Origin: Betaproteobacteria bacterium GR16-43
GTDB taxonomy: Bacteria > Pseudomonadota > Gammaproteobacteria > Burkholderiales > Usitatibacteraceae
DNA: 64,000 nt
Reading direction: 5' to 3'
NCBI GenBank assembly: GCA_001953215.1
Contig: CP019169.1
Span: forward strand, 3,844,001-3,908,000
The position numbers and the translations under genes are program-made. Each line of letters opens with the position of its first letter. Within the stretch, counting starts at the first letter, position 1. This document shows, in pieces, positions 17,164 through 24,845 of this stretch. The notes below the pieces were generated by a model. The model was not told the origin of the DNA. It saw nothing but the letters and a program-made list of their open reading frames with translations, and ran no database searches.

Positions 17164-17180
17164 GTAGGAATTTTTCCTAC
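17164..17180. promoter_or_regulatory. TAGGA-type palindrome upstream of flhD, possible operator
   Basis: GTAGGAATTTTTCCTAC is a perfect 7-bp inverted repeat around TTT, 130 bp upstream of the flhD start. TAGGA/TCCTA half sites are typical of NarL/FixJ-family regulators such as RcsB, whose box lies in the enterobacterial flhDC promoter. Binding here is inference. Confidence 0.45.
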
Positions 17181-17218
17181 GACAGGGGATACACCGAGGG
17201 AAACCAGGCAAAAGGCGA

Positions 17219-17339
17219 TTGAACCGCAGAGGCCCCGGAGGCCCCGGAGGAAAACCATTTGGGGGTCTGGATCTGCGAAAGAGGCACGGCTGAACGGTTT
17301 TGCTTTTCTCAGGGGCCTCCCGGGGCCTCTGCGGTTCAA
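17219..17339. repeat. CGCAGAGG palindrome, copy 3 (GGCCCC subfamily)
   Basis: Arms at about 17219-17255 and 17303-17339 share the core TTGAACCGCAGAGGCCCC with small mismatches. The flanks AAAGGCGA and TCGCCTTT extend the symmetry. It lies between the divergent flhD and fliC genes, so unlike other copies it is not at a gene end. Confidence 0.8.
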
Positions 17340-17430
17340 TCGCCTTTCGTTCAAATACCCACGCTGCTACTAAGAGGACAAAAACCCCTCTCTTTAAAGG
17401 AAGGGGCCCGCCAGGGCCTTGATAACTTGT

Positions 17431-17465
17431 GTCGTCCCTGGGCCCCCGCCTTCGCGGGGGTGACG
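17431..17465. repeat. REP-type hairpin between flhD and fliC
   Basis: The hairpin CCCCCGCCTTCGCGGGGG with flanks CCTGGG and TGACGG is the standard REP form of many proteobacteria. It lies about 30 bp before the fliC promoter. Confidence 0.75.
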
Positions 17466-17497
17466 GAAGGGTGGAACGACGTTTGGGGAGGCAGCCC

Positions 17498-17525
17498 TCA
17501 AGTTCGGCGCAAGCCGGACCGATAA
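17498..17525 (+). promoter_or_regulatory. Sigma-28-type promoter of fliC
   Basis: TCAAGTTC, 12 bases, then ACCGATAA resembles the FliA consensus TAAAGTTT-N11-GCCGATAA with three mismatches and a spacer one base longer. It would give a leader of about 80 bases before the fliC start codon. Confidence 0.65.
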
Positions 17526-17615
17526 GGGTCAGGACAGCGGAACGGGCACAGCCCACCAAAGTCCTCCGGCGAGGCAAGCGTCCGGAACCCCCCAACCAGG
17601 TAAGGAGTGACGAAA

Positions 17616-19106
17616 ATGCCGCAAATCATCAATACCAACGTTGCCTCGCTCAACGCGCAGCGCAACCTGAACACCTCGCAGTCCGCGCTGGCCGTGTCGC
17701 TGCAGCGTTTGTCTTCGGGCCTTCGCATCAACAGCGCCAAGGACGACGCCGCCGGTCTCGCGATCTCCGAGCGCATGACGACCCAGATCAAGGGCCTGAA
17801 CCAGGCCGTGCGCAACGCCAACGATGGCGTGTCGCTCGCGCAGACCGCCGAAGGCGCGCTGTCCCAGTCGGGCCAGCTCCTGCAGCGCATGCGCGAACTG
17901 GCGATCCAGTCCGCGAACAGCACGAACTCCGCCTCGGACCGCTCGGCGATCCAGTCGGAAGTGAACCAGATCAAGGACGAACTGAACCGCGTCGCTTCGA
18001 CGACCACGTTCAACGGCCTGAAGATCCTCGACGGCTCGTTCCAGAACCAGGGCTTCCAGGTCGGCGCGAACGCCAACCAGACGATCGGCGTCTCGATCGC
18101 CGGCGTTGCCGCGACGGACCTCGCCAACTACTCCGTGTCCGGCGTGAGCACCAGCGCCAACCAGGGCACGGGCCAGGCTGCCGCAGCCGCCGCAGCTCTG
18201 CCGGGCGCGAACGTCATCGCCGCGCAGACGCTGACGATCTCCGGCGCCAAGGGCACCAGCACGGTCGCCGTGACGGCCGGCAACTCCGCCTACACGGTCG
18301 CCACCAACGTGAACGCCGCTTCCGGCACCACGGGCGTCACCGCGAAAGCCAACAACGAAGCGACCATCGCCGGCCTGTCGGCCGCGGGCACGGTCACCCT
18401 CACCCTCGGCTCGGGCAGCTCGACCTCGACCATCTCGGCCGCCGTCTCGACGACCGACCTGTCGGCCCTCGCCAAGGCGATCAACAACGTCACGGGCACC
18501 ACGGGCATCACCGCGGAAGCCACCGGTGGCTCGCTGAAGCTCAAGCAAGCCGACGGCAAGGACATCAACATCGCCAACTTCGACCACAGCACGGCGAGCG
18601 CGACCGCCACCGTGACGGGCCTCGGCGCCGACGCCGTGACCCTCACGCAGGGCGCGGCCGACTCCACCGTCGTGGCCGGTTCGGTGACGTTCTCCTCGAG
18701 CGACACGTATTCGGTGTCCTCGAGCGTCGCGAACACGGCGGGCTCGATCGTCGACGTCGCGGCTTCCACCTCGGTCGCCTCCACGGCGAACCTGGTGTCG
18801 GCCATCGACGTGGGCACGATCGCCGGTGCGCAGAGCGCCATCGACGTCCTCGACAGCGCCCTGGCGAAAGTCTCCGGCGTGCGTGGCGACCTCGGCGCGG
18901 TGCAGACCCGCTTCGAACTCGCGATCACCAACCTGCAGACGACGTCGGAGAACCTTTCCGCCGCCCGTTCGCGGATCCAGGACGCGGACTTCGCGGCCGA
19001 AACGGCGCAGCTCACCCGCGCCCAGATCCTGCAGCAGGCCGGCACGGCGATGCTCGCGCAAGCGAATGCCCTGCCGAACAGCGTCCTCACGCTGCTGCGT
19101 GGCTAA
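17616..19106 (+). CDS. fliC: Flagellin
   Basis: A 496-residue filament protein. The conserved N-terminal D0/D1 region begins [19 protein letters not shown]. The C-terminal D1/D0 region runs [20 protein letters not shown] to [14 protein letters not shown]. The centre (about residues 170-400) is a Ser/Thr/Ala/Gly-rich variable region exposed on the filament surface. Start chosen at ATG 17616 with AAGGAG 8 bases upstream; an in-frame GTG at 17607 overlaps the ribosome binding site. The gene has a sigma-28-type promoter and is followed by flaG, fliD, fliS and fliT. Confidence 0.98.
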   Translation: MPQIINTNVASLNAQRNLNTSQSALAVSLQRLSSGLRINSAKDDAAGLAISERMTTQIKGLNQAVRNANDGVSLAQTAEGALSQSGQLLQRMRELAIQSANSTNSASDRSAIQSEVNQIKDELNRVASTTTFNGLKILDGSFQNQGFQVGANANQTIGVSIAGVAATDLANYSVSGVSTSANQGTGQAAAAAAALPGANVIAAQTLTISGAKGTSTVAVTAGNSAYTVATNVNAASGTTGVTAKANNEATIAGLSAAGTVTLTLGSGSSTSTISAAVSTTDLSALAKAINNVTGTTGITAEATGGSLKLKQADGKDINIANFDHSTASATATVTGLGADAVTLTQGAADSTVVAGSVTFSSSDTYSVSSSVANTAGSIVDVAASTSVASTANLVSAIDVGTIAGAQSAIDVLDSALAKVSGVRGDLGAVQTRFELAITNLQTTSENLSAARSRIQDADFAAETAQLTRAQILQQAGTAMLAQANALPNSVLTLLRG

Positions 19107-19126
19107 CCGGGAAACAGCCGGTAGAA

Positions 19127-19152
19127 CCCGGGAAGCCGCAAGGCTTTCCGGG
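19127..19152 (+). terminator. Hairpin after fliC, possible weak terminator or mRNA stabiliser
   Basis: CCCGGGAAGCC, loop GCAA, GGCTTTCCGGG forms an 11-bp stem with one mismatch-type wobble, 20 bp after the fliC stop. No T-tract follows, so it may protect or partly attenuate the abundant flagellin message rather than end it. Confidence 0.4.
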
Positions 19153-19226
19153 CCCGAATTCCCGGGGGAGGCGGCCCAAAAGGCAGCCTTCCCCGTTTGT
19201 CCTTCGATGAATCGAGAGGAATTGCG

Positions 19227-19502
19227 ATGAAGTTCGGAACCGAATTCGCGGTGCTGCCGGTCGTGCAGCCTGCTTCCGCCCCGCAGCCCGCGGCGAAGGC
19301 CCCCGCGCGCTCGGAACCCGCGGCCCAGGCCGTCGACAAGTCGCTGCAATTCGAGATCGACGCCGAAAGCGGCAAGCCCGTCGTGCGCATCGTCGACCCC
19401 GCCTCGGGCGAGGTCGTGCGCCAGATGCCGACCGAAGAAGCGCTCGAGATCGCGCGCTCCCTCGGGCGCCTCGAGGGCCTCATGATCCGCGTGAAGGCCT
19501 GA
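19227..19502 (+). CDS. flaG: FlaG family flagellar protein
   Basis: A 91-residue protein with the FlaG core LQFEIDAESGKPVVRIVDPASGEVVRQMP (read in two parts) in the C-terminal half and an Ala/Pro-rich N-terminus. FlaG proteins are linked to filament length control in other bacteria. Start ATG 19227 has GAGAGGA upstream. It lies between fliC and fliD, 2 bp before fliD. Confidence 0.9.
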   Translation: MKFGTEFAVLPVVQPASAPQPAAKAPARSEPAAQAVDKSLQFEIDAESGKPVVRIVDPASGEVVRQMPTEEALEIARSLGRLEGLMIRVKA

Positions 19503-19504
19503 CG

Positions 19505-21460
19505 ATGGCCGGACTTTCCGTTTCCGGCATCGGCTCCAGCCTCGACGTCGCGGGCCTGGTCGAGAAGCTCATGACCGCCGAGCGCGTGCCGGTGCAGAAG
19601 CTGAACGCGAGCGAATCGGCGTTCCAGCAGAAGCTCTCCGCGTATGGCGCGTTGAAGAGCGCAATGTCCAACCTGCAGTCCGGCATGCAATCGCTGGCCT
19701 CCGCGACCCGTTTCCTTTCCTATAGCGCGAGTGTTTCCGATCCCACCGTCGCCACCGCGAGCGTGGGCCCGAAACCCGCCACCGGCTCCTACACGCTCGA
19801 GGTGACCAACCTCGCGCAAGCGCAGAAGCTGAAGAGCATCGCCTTCCCCGCGAGCGACACCGCCCTGGGCGAAGGCACCCTCACCATCGACATCGGCGAG
19901 TACACGGGCGGCGCTTTCGTGCCCGACGCCGATGCCTCGTCCGTCACCGTCGCCGTGACCGCGGGACAGGACGGACTGTCGAAAGTCCGTGACGCGATCA
20001 ACACCGCCAACGGCGGCGTCACCGCAACGGTCGTGAACGACGGCACGGGCATGCGCCTGGTGGTCACGTCGAAGTCCACCGGCGTGGAACACGCCGTGCG
20101 CATCCAGGTAGACGACGCGGACGGCACCGACGGCGACGCGAGCGGCCTGTCGCGCCTGGCCTACGACGCTTCCGCCGGCGGCCTCACCCAGCTCACCGAA
20201 GTGGCCGCCGCGAAGGATGCCGTGGCCATCGTCGACGGCATCACCGTGAGCAGCGCCACCAACACGCTCTCCGAAGCCATCGAGGGCGTGACGATCAACC
20301 TCGCCAAGGCCGACCCGGGCAAGACGCATACGCTCAACGTCGGGCGCGACGGCAATGGTGCCAAGAGCGCCGTCGAAGGCTTCGCGAAGCAGTGGAACGA
20401 CGTCATGAAGACGATCGGTTCGCTCACCGCCTACAACACCGCGACCAAGACCGGCTCCATCCTCACCGGCGACAACACCGTGGCCGCGGTGCAGAACCGC
20501 CTGCGCAGCGCACTGAACGCCGTCGCCCCCGCGGGCGGCTTCGGCTCCCTGGCCGAGATCGGCATCACGACCAACCGCGACGGCACGCTGGCCCTCGATT
20601 CCTCCAAGCTCTCGGCGGCGATCGCCGATCCCACGAAGGACGTGGGCGCGCTCTTCGCCACCCTCGGCACCGCGACCGATTCGGGCATCACGGTGAAATC
20701 CACCGGCGCGCAGTCCGAAGCGGGTTCGAACCCGATCGAGATCACGCGCGTGGCCTCGCGCGGCAACGCCACCGGCTCGCTGCCGGCGGCCACCACCATC
20801 ACCGCCGGCGTGAACGACACGCTGGCCCTCGAGGTGGACGGCACGCCGATCACCATCGAGATCCCGGCCGGCAGCTACACCGCCGCTTCGCTCGCCACAC
20901 AGATCCAGGCTCGCGTGAACGGGGCGCTCGCGGCGCAGTCCATCGCCATCGACGTGACCCAGTCCTCCGGAACGCTCTCGATGGCCTCGCGCCGCTACGG
21001 ATCGGAATCGACCGTGAAGGTGACCGGCGGCACGGCCGCGGCCGACCTCTTCGGGACCGCCACCGAAACCGCAGGCGTGGATGTGGCCGGGACAATCGGC
21101 GGCGTGGTCGGCACCGGATCCGGCCGCTCGCTTTCCGCTTCGGGATTCACGCTCGAAGTCACGGGCGCCGCCGGAGCGCGTGGCGCCGTCAACTTCTCGC
21201 TCGGCCTCGCCGGGCGCCTCGACTCGCTGCTGGACGACCTGCTGGGCGACCAGGGCAGCCTGAAGGCGCGCACCGACGGGATCGGCATCTCCATCAAGGA
21301 CATTGGATCGCGCCGCGATGCATTGAACGACCGGCTCGTCGGGGTCGAGGCGCGCTACAAGTCGCAGTTCAGCAAGTTGGACCTCGCCCTGGCGAGCATG
21401 CAGCAGACCTCGAGCTGGCTCACGACGCAGCTCGCGAACCTGCCGAACGGCAAGTCCTGA
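19505..21460 (+). CDS. fliD: Flagellar filament cap protein FliD
   Basis: A 651-residue cap protein, longer than many FliD (about 450-500). The N-terminal domain begins MAGLSVSGIGSSLDVAGLV and leads into a coiled region. The middle carries the flagellin-hook IN-type repeats. The C-terminus has the helical motif LNDRLVGVEARYKSQFSKLD. It caps the filament and helps fold incoming flagellin. It is followed by fliS with a 26-bp gap. Confidence 0.96.
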   Translation: MAGLSVSGIGSSLDVAGLVEKLMTAERVPVQKLNASESAFQQKLSAYGALKSAMSNLQSGMQSLASATRFLSYSASVSDPTVATASVGPKPATGSYTLEVTNLAQAQKLKSIAFPASDTALGEGTLTIDIGEYTGGAFVPDADASSVTVAVTAGQDGLSKVRDAINTANGGVTATVVNDGTGMRLVVTSKSTGVEHAVRIQVDDADGTDGDASGLSRLAYDASAGGLTQLTEVAAAKDAVAIVDGITVSSATNTLSEAIEGVTINLAKADPGKTHTLNVGRDGNGAKSAVEGFAKQWNDVMKTIGSLTAYNTATKTGSILTGDNTVAAVQNRLRSALNAVAPAGGFGSLAEIGITTNRDGTLALDSSKLSAAIADPTKDVGALFATLGTATDSGITVKSTGAQSEAGSNPIEITRVASRGNATGSLPAATTITAGVNDTLALEVDGTPITIEIPAGSYTAASLATQIQARVNGALAAQSIAIDVTQSSGTLSMASRRYGSESTVKVTGGTAAADLFGTATETAGVDVAGTIGGVVGTGSGRSLSASGFTLEVTGAAGARGAVNFSLGLAGRLDSLLDDLLGDQGSLKARTDGIGISIKDIGSRRDALNDRLVGVEARYKSQFSKLDLALASMQQTSSWLTTQLANLPNGKS

Positions 21461-21486
21461 TCGATTTCGAAATACGGGAGAACGTG

Positions 21487-21915
21487 GTGATCAATTCCTT
21501 CAAGCGCGGCGCGGCCGCTTACGCCAACGTGGCCGTCGAGACCGGCGTCGCTTCGGCCGACCCGCACCAGCTCATCGTCCTGCTCTACGACGGGGCGCTG
21601 AGCGCCATCGCGCGGGCGATCCGCGCCATCGGCGAGGGTCAGATCGCGGTCAAGGGCGAGTCGATCTCGAAGGCGATCCAGATCGTCGAGGAAGGCCTGA
21701 AGGCGAGCCTGGACGAAAGCGTGGGCGGCGAGCTCGCGCAGCAGCTCGGTTCGCTCTACGAGTACATGGCGCGCCAGCTCCTCTTCGCGAGCGTGCGCAA
21801 CGACGTGGCCGCGCTGAAGGAAGTCGCGCGCCTGCTGGAAGACCTGAAGGGCGCGTGGGAATCCATCGGCGTCCAGGCACGTCCCGCGGGGGCGGCCGGG
21901 CGGATCGCGGCATGA
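21487..21915 (+). CDS. fliS: Flagellin export chaperone FliS
   Basis: A 142-residue helical protein with the family motif ASADPHQLIVLLYDGALSAI and the C-terminal helices that hold the flagellin tail. Start is GTG 21487 with GGGAG 6 bases upstream; a GTG three bases earlier is less well spaced. It overlaps fliT by 4 bp. Confidence 0.95.
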   Translation: MINSFKRGAAAYANVAVETGVASADPHQLIVLLYDGALSAIARAIRAIGEGQIAVKGESISKAIQIVEEGLKASLDESVGGELAQQLGSLYEYMARQLLFASVRNDVAALKEVARLLEDLKGAWESIGVQARPAGAAGRIAA

Positions 21916-22235
21916 GCGTCAGGATCATGATCGAGCACTACGAATCGGTGGCGGCCGCGAGCAACCGCATGGTCGAAGCCGCCCGTCGCGGAGCCTGGGA
22001 GGACCTCGTGTCCGCGGAAGCCGAGTGCGCCGTGGTGATCGAACGCCTGCGCCACCTCTCGAGCACGCAAGCGCTCGACCCCGAGCACGTGCAACGCAAG
22101 CGCGCGATCATCCACGAAGTGCTCGCGCACGACGCCGAGATCCGCGACCTCACCCAGCCGTGGATGGCGAAGCTCTCCGCGCTGCTGGGCGACAAACGCC
22201 GCGAGCGCCGCATGCGCGACGCGTACGGCGAATAA
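21912..22235 (+). CDS. fliT: Flagellar chaperone FliT
   Basis: A 107-residue, highly charged helical protein (MSVRIMIEHYESVAAASNRM). Size, helical pattern and position directly after fliS, with ATGA overlap, identify it as FliT, the FliD chaperone that can also bind FlhC. Sequence signature alone is weak. Confidence 0.8.
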   Translation: MSVRIMIEHYESVAAASNRMVEAARRGAWEDLVSAEAECAVVIERLRHLSSTQALDPEHVQRKRAIIHEVLAHDAEIRDLTQPWMAKLSALLGDKRRERRMRDAYGE

Positions 22236-22237
22236 CC

Positions 22238-23200
22238 ATGCTGAACGTGGAATCCCTGCTGCCCGGGCGCTTGCGCGTGCCGGCCGAGGCGCTCGGCGCC
22301 GCGGCCGCGCCCGTCGCCGCGCCGCAGGCGGTGGAGGAAGTCCACGCCGCGATGGCCGCGCAGCCCGATGGGGCGGTGCGCATCCTGCGCGTGCTCACGC
22401 AAGCCACCGATCCCGGCGGCGCGCTCGCAGCTGAACCCCGCATCTCGATCGGCGCGCGCACCGCGCTCGCCCTGGGCCTGCCGCCGGGCGAGACTCCGCG
22501 CGGCCTGGCGCTCGACCCGATGGTGCTGATGATCGATGCGCCCGGGGCCGCGTCGTCGATCGCCGAGGAACTCGCGGGGCGCATCGTGCACTCCGGACTC
22601 TTCTACGAATCGCATCTCGCCGACTTCGCCGAGGGAACGCGTCCGCGCGCCCAGGTCGCGGCCGAACCGCAGGCGCGCCATGGCGAAGGCCATCGCATCG
22701 GCCTGTTCTCGCAGCCCGGCGAGGCTCGAGAAAAGGCATCGTCCGCAGATGGACGCGGATACCCGCTGATGAATTCCACGACTCCAGATTCCGAAGGGTC
22801 CGGTCGAACCGCGAGTGCCGATCCAGCAGCCGGCCTGGTTCCCGCGCCGCTCGAGCCGGTGGTGCGCGAACAACTCGCCGCGCTCGAACGCAATGAAGCG
22901 CGCTTCGCCATCCCCATTGGCCAGGCGCGGCCCGCCGAGCTCGTGATCGGCCGCGAGGAAACCCGAGGCGCCGACGGAACGGTCGAAGGCCCGTGGACCA
23001 CGCGCCTGCGCCTCGACCTGCCCAATCTCGGTGAAGTACACGCGCGCATCCGGCTCTCGGGCCGCGCCGTGTCGCTCGAAGTGGAGGCCGGCGACGCGCC
23101 GTCCGCCGAATTGCTCGCCGAGGCGGGCCGCGTGCTGCGCGATCGCCTCTCCGCGCTCGACCTCCACGTCACGCGCCTGGAGGTGCAGTCGAATGCATGA
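22238..23200 (+). CDS. FliK-family (hook-length control C-terminal domain) protein
   Basis: A 320-residue protein. The C-terminal part (about 245-318; TTRLRLDLPNLGEVHARIRL, then LRDRLSALDLHVTRLEVQ) matches the FliK C-terminal fold. It is distinct from fliK at 29958-30908. The next gene is a short FlhB-like protein, so the pair mirrors the FliK-FlhB substrate switch. The middle (about residues 166-185) contains peptide derived from a CGCAGAT-type repeat. The role is unknown. Confidence 0.75.
   Translation: MLNVESLLPGRLRVPAEALGAAAAPVAAPQAVEEVHAAMAAQPDGAVRILRVLTQATDPGGALAAEPRISIGARTALALGLPPGETPRGLALDPMVLMIDAPGAASSIAEELAGRIVHSGLFYESHLADFAEGTRPRAQVAAEPQARHGEGHRIGLFSQPGEAREKASSADGRGYPLMNSTTPDSEGSGRTASADPAAGLVPAPLEPVVREQLAALERNEARFAIPIGQARPAELVIGREETRGADGTVEGPWTTRLRLDLPNLGEVHARIRLSGRAVSLEVEAGDAPSAELLAEAGRVLRDRLSALDLHVTRLEVQSNA
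22733..22776. repeat. CGCAGATGGACGC-type repeat inside the FliK-like gene
   Basis: AAAGGCATCGTCCGCAGATG continues as GACGCGGATACCCGCTGATG, a form seen as dispersed intergenic repeats in many bacteria. It is read in frame through the linker of the FliK-like protein. Its flank AAAAGGCAT also occurs beside the CGCAGAGG palindromes. Confidence 0.45.
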
Positions 23201-23504
23201 GGCCTTCTCGATGCCGGGCCCGAAGCCCGCCGACATGCGCACCGCGGTCGCGTTGCGCTACTCGCAGGGCGATGCCAGCCCGCGCGTGGTCGCGCGCGGC
23301 CGCGGAGAAACCGCCGCCGAAATCATGCGCCGCGCCCGCGAGGCCGGCCTCTACGTGCACGAGAGCCCCGCGCTGGTCGCGTTGCTGATGCGCGTGGACC
23401 TCGACCGCCACATCCCGCCCGCCCTTTATCACGCCGTGGCCGAAGTCCTGGTCTGGGCGTGGAAGCTCGACCGGGAAGCCGCGCAACAACGGAGCCCGAA
23501 ATGA
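23193..23504 (+). CDS. Short FlhB-like protein (EscU/YscU/FlhB C-terminal domain; FlhX-type)
   Basis: A 103-residue protein that aligns with FlhB from just after its NPTH cleavage site: RTAVALRYSQGDASPRVVAR compares with YAVALKW...APVVVAKG, and IPPALYHAVAEVLVWAWKL with IPAPLYEAVAQVLAYVFQL. It thus mimics the cleaved C-terminal fragment of FlhB. Such FlhX proteins can partly replace FlhB_CC in Bacillus and Campylobacter. It overlaps the FliK-like gene by 8 bp and ycgR by 4 bp. Confidence 0.85.
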   Translation: MHEAFSMPGPKPADMRTAVALRYSQGDASPRVVARGRGETAAEIMRRAREAGLYVHESPALVALLMRVDLDRHIPPALYHAVAEVLVWAWKLDREAAQQRSPK

Positions 23505-24244
23505 ATGCCCGCAACCTGGGAACGCCCGAGGCCTTTGGCCCCGAGCTGGAGCCTTTCCAGATCCATTCGCGTCGCGACGTGATCGCCGTCCTGCAGTCGC
23601 TGCGGCACGGCAAGTCGCCGATCACCATGCACTACGACCGCGGCGAGCGCTTCCTCGTGACGCGCCTGCTGTCGGTCAATCCGGATTTCGAGGAGCTCAT
23701 CTTCGACGCGTCGCCGGACGCGGAGGAGAACGCGCGCCTCGCCCGCTCCACGCGCGTGACCGCCGTGAGCTTCGATGCGCACGTGAAGGTGCAGTTCGAG
23801 GCCGAGCATGCGGAGGGCATCGTGTTCGACAACCTGCCGGCGTTTCGCGTGCGCGTGCCCGGCGTGCTGCTGCGCCTGCAGCGCCGCGAGGCCTATCGCA
23901 TCGCCACGCCGGTGGTGAAGCCGCTCAAGTGTCGCATCCCGCTCTCGGAGGGCGAGACGGTCGAGGCCACACTCGTGGACATCAGCGTGGGCGGCCTGGC
24001 CTGCTTCGTCCGCGCCCCGCAGCTCGAAGCCGAGGTCGGGACGCGCTATCCCGATTGCGTCATGGAGCTGCCCGACGAAGGTCCGCTCACCACCACGCTC
24101 GAAGTGCGCCACGTGACCGAAGAACGCCAGGGCACCACCACGATGCGGCGGCTGCGATGCAAGTTCGTTTCCCTCGCGGGGACGGACGCCACGCGGGTGC
24201 AGCGCTACATCCACAAGCTCGAGAGATCGAGATTGTCGAAGTAG
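23501..24244 (+). CDS. ycgR: c-di-GMP-dependent flagellar brake protein YcgR
   Basis: A 247-residue protein with an N-terminal YcgR domain (about 20-125) and a C-terminal PilZ domain. The c-di-GMP binding motifs are RREAYR (RxxxR, about residue 128) and DISVGGL (DxSxxG, about residue 160). When bound to c-di-GMP it slows the motor. It ends the fliC-side operon; a CGCAGAGG palindrome follows 14 bp after the stop. Confidence 0.93.
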   Translation: MNARNLGTPEAFGPELEPFQIHSRRDVIAVLQSLRHGKSPITMHYDRGERFLVTRLLSVNPDFEELIFDASPDAEENARLARSTRVTAVSFDAHVKVQFEAEHAEGIVFDNLPAFRVRVPGVLLRLQRREAYRIATPVVKPLKCRIPLSEGETVEATLVDISVGGLACFVRAPQLEAEVGTRYPDCVMELPDEGPLTTTLEVRHVTEERQGTTTMRRLRCKFVSLAGTDATRVQRYIHKLERSRLSK

Positions 24245-24258
24245 CAGGCAAGAGGCGA

Positions 24259-24395
24259 TTGAACCGCAGAGGACGCAGAGGACGCAGAGAAAAGCCAGAC
24301 CAGCTGGGTTGTAGCGCCGATTCCTCGTGATCCCGTCAAATGAAATCCCTTGAGTTCGGGTTTCCTCTGCGTTCTCTGCGTCCTCTGCGGTTCAA
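24259..24395. repeat. CGCAGAGG palindrome, copy 4 (GACGC subfamily)
   Basis: Arms at 24259-24293 and 24361-24395 share the core TTGAACCGCAGAGGACGC with a few mismatches around a 67-bp spacer. The flanks GGCGA and TCGCT extend the symmetry. It lies between the convergent ends of ycgR and fliE. Confidence 0.85.
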
Positions 24396-24411
24396 TCGCT
24401 TTTGACGTTAC

Positions 24412-24720
24412 CTACACCGGCATGTTGAAGATGTCGTGGTACGCCTGGACCATCCGGTTGCGAACCTGGACGAGCGCCTGGAAGGACACCTGTGCCTTGT
24501 TCATCGCGAGCACCGATTCCTCGAGGCTCACGTTGGGGTCGTCGAGCTGGACCTTCTTCGCGAGGTCGGCGGCGTCGGCCTGGGTCGCGGAGACCTTCTC
24601 CAGCGCCTGCCCGAAGGCTTCGGCGAAGCCGGTGCCGGAGGCCTGCGAAACGGATTTCGCCCCCGAAAGCGGGCTGGTCGTGTCGAAACGGATGGCTTTG
24701 ATGGGATCCATGGACGCCAT
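24412..24720 (-). CDS. fliE: Flagellar hook-basal body protein FliE
   Basis: A 102-residue protein with the FliE C-terminal signature (VQLDDPNVSLEESVLAMNKA, then VQVRNRMVQAYHDIFNMPV). It joins the MS ring to the proximal rod. It is transcribed away from fliF; the 125-bp gap holds the divergent control region. The start is uncertain: ATG 24718-24720 or 24709-24711; neither has a clear ribosome binding site. Confidence 0.93.
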   Translation of the reverse strand: MASMDPIKAIRFDTTSPLSGAKSVSQASGTGFAEAFGQALEKVSATQADAADLAKKVQLDDPNVSLEESVLAMNKAQVSFQALVQVRNRMVQAYHDIFNMPV

Positions 24721-24845
24721 ATTGAAGGAGTCCGCCGGCCGTCGTTGGGCCGAAATGGGGCCTGAATCGGGCCCTACTCGCGGCATTTGGGGACTCAAGG
24801 GATTCCCATAATCCTCGGAATCCTGCAATCCCCACGACCGAACCG

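Noticed and set aside
17736-17933. Small frames within the flagellin region on the minus strand
   Set aside because: They are antisense to the conserved flagellin N-terminal region and lack initiation signals.
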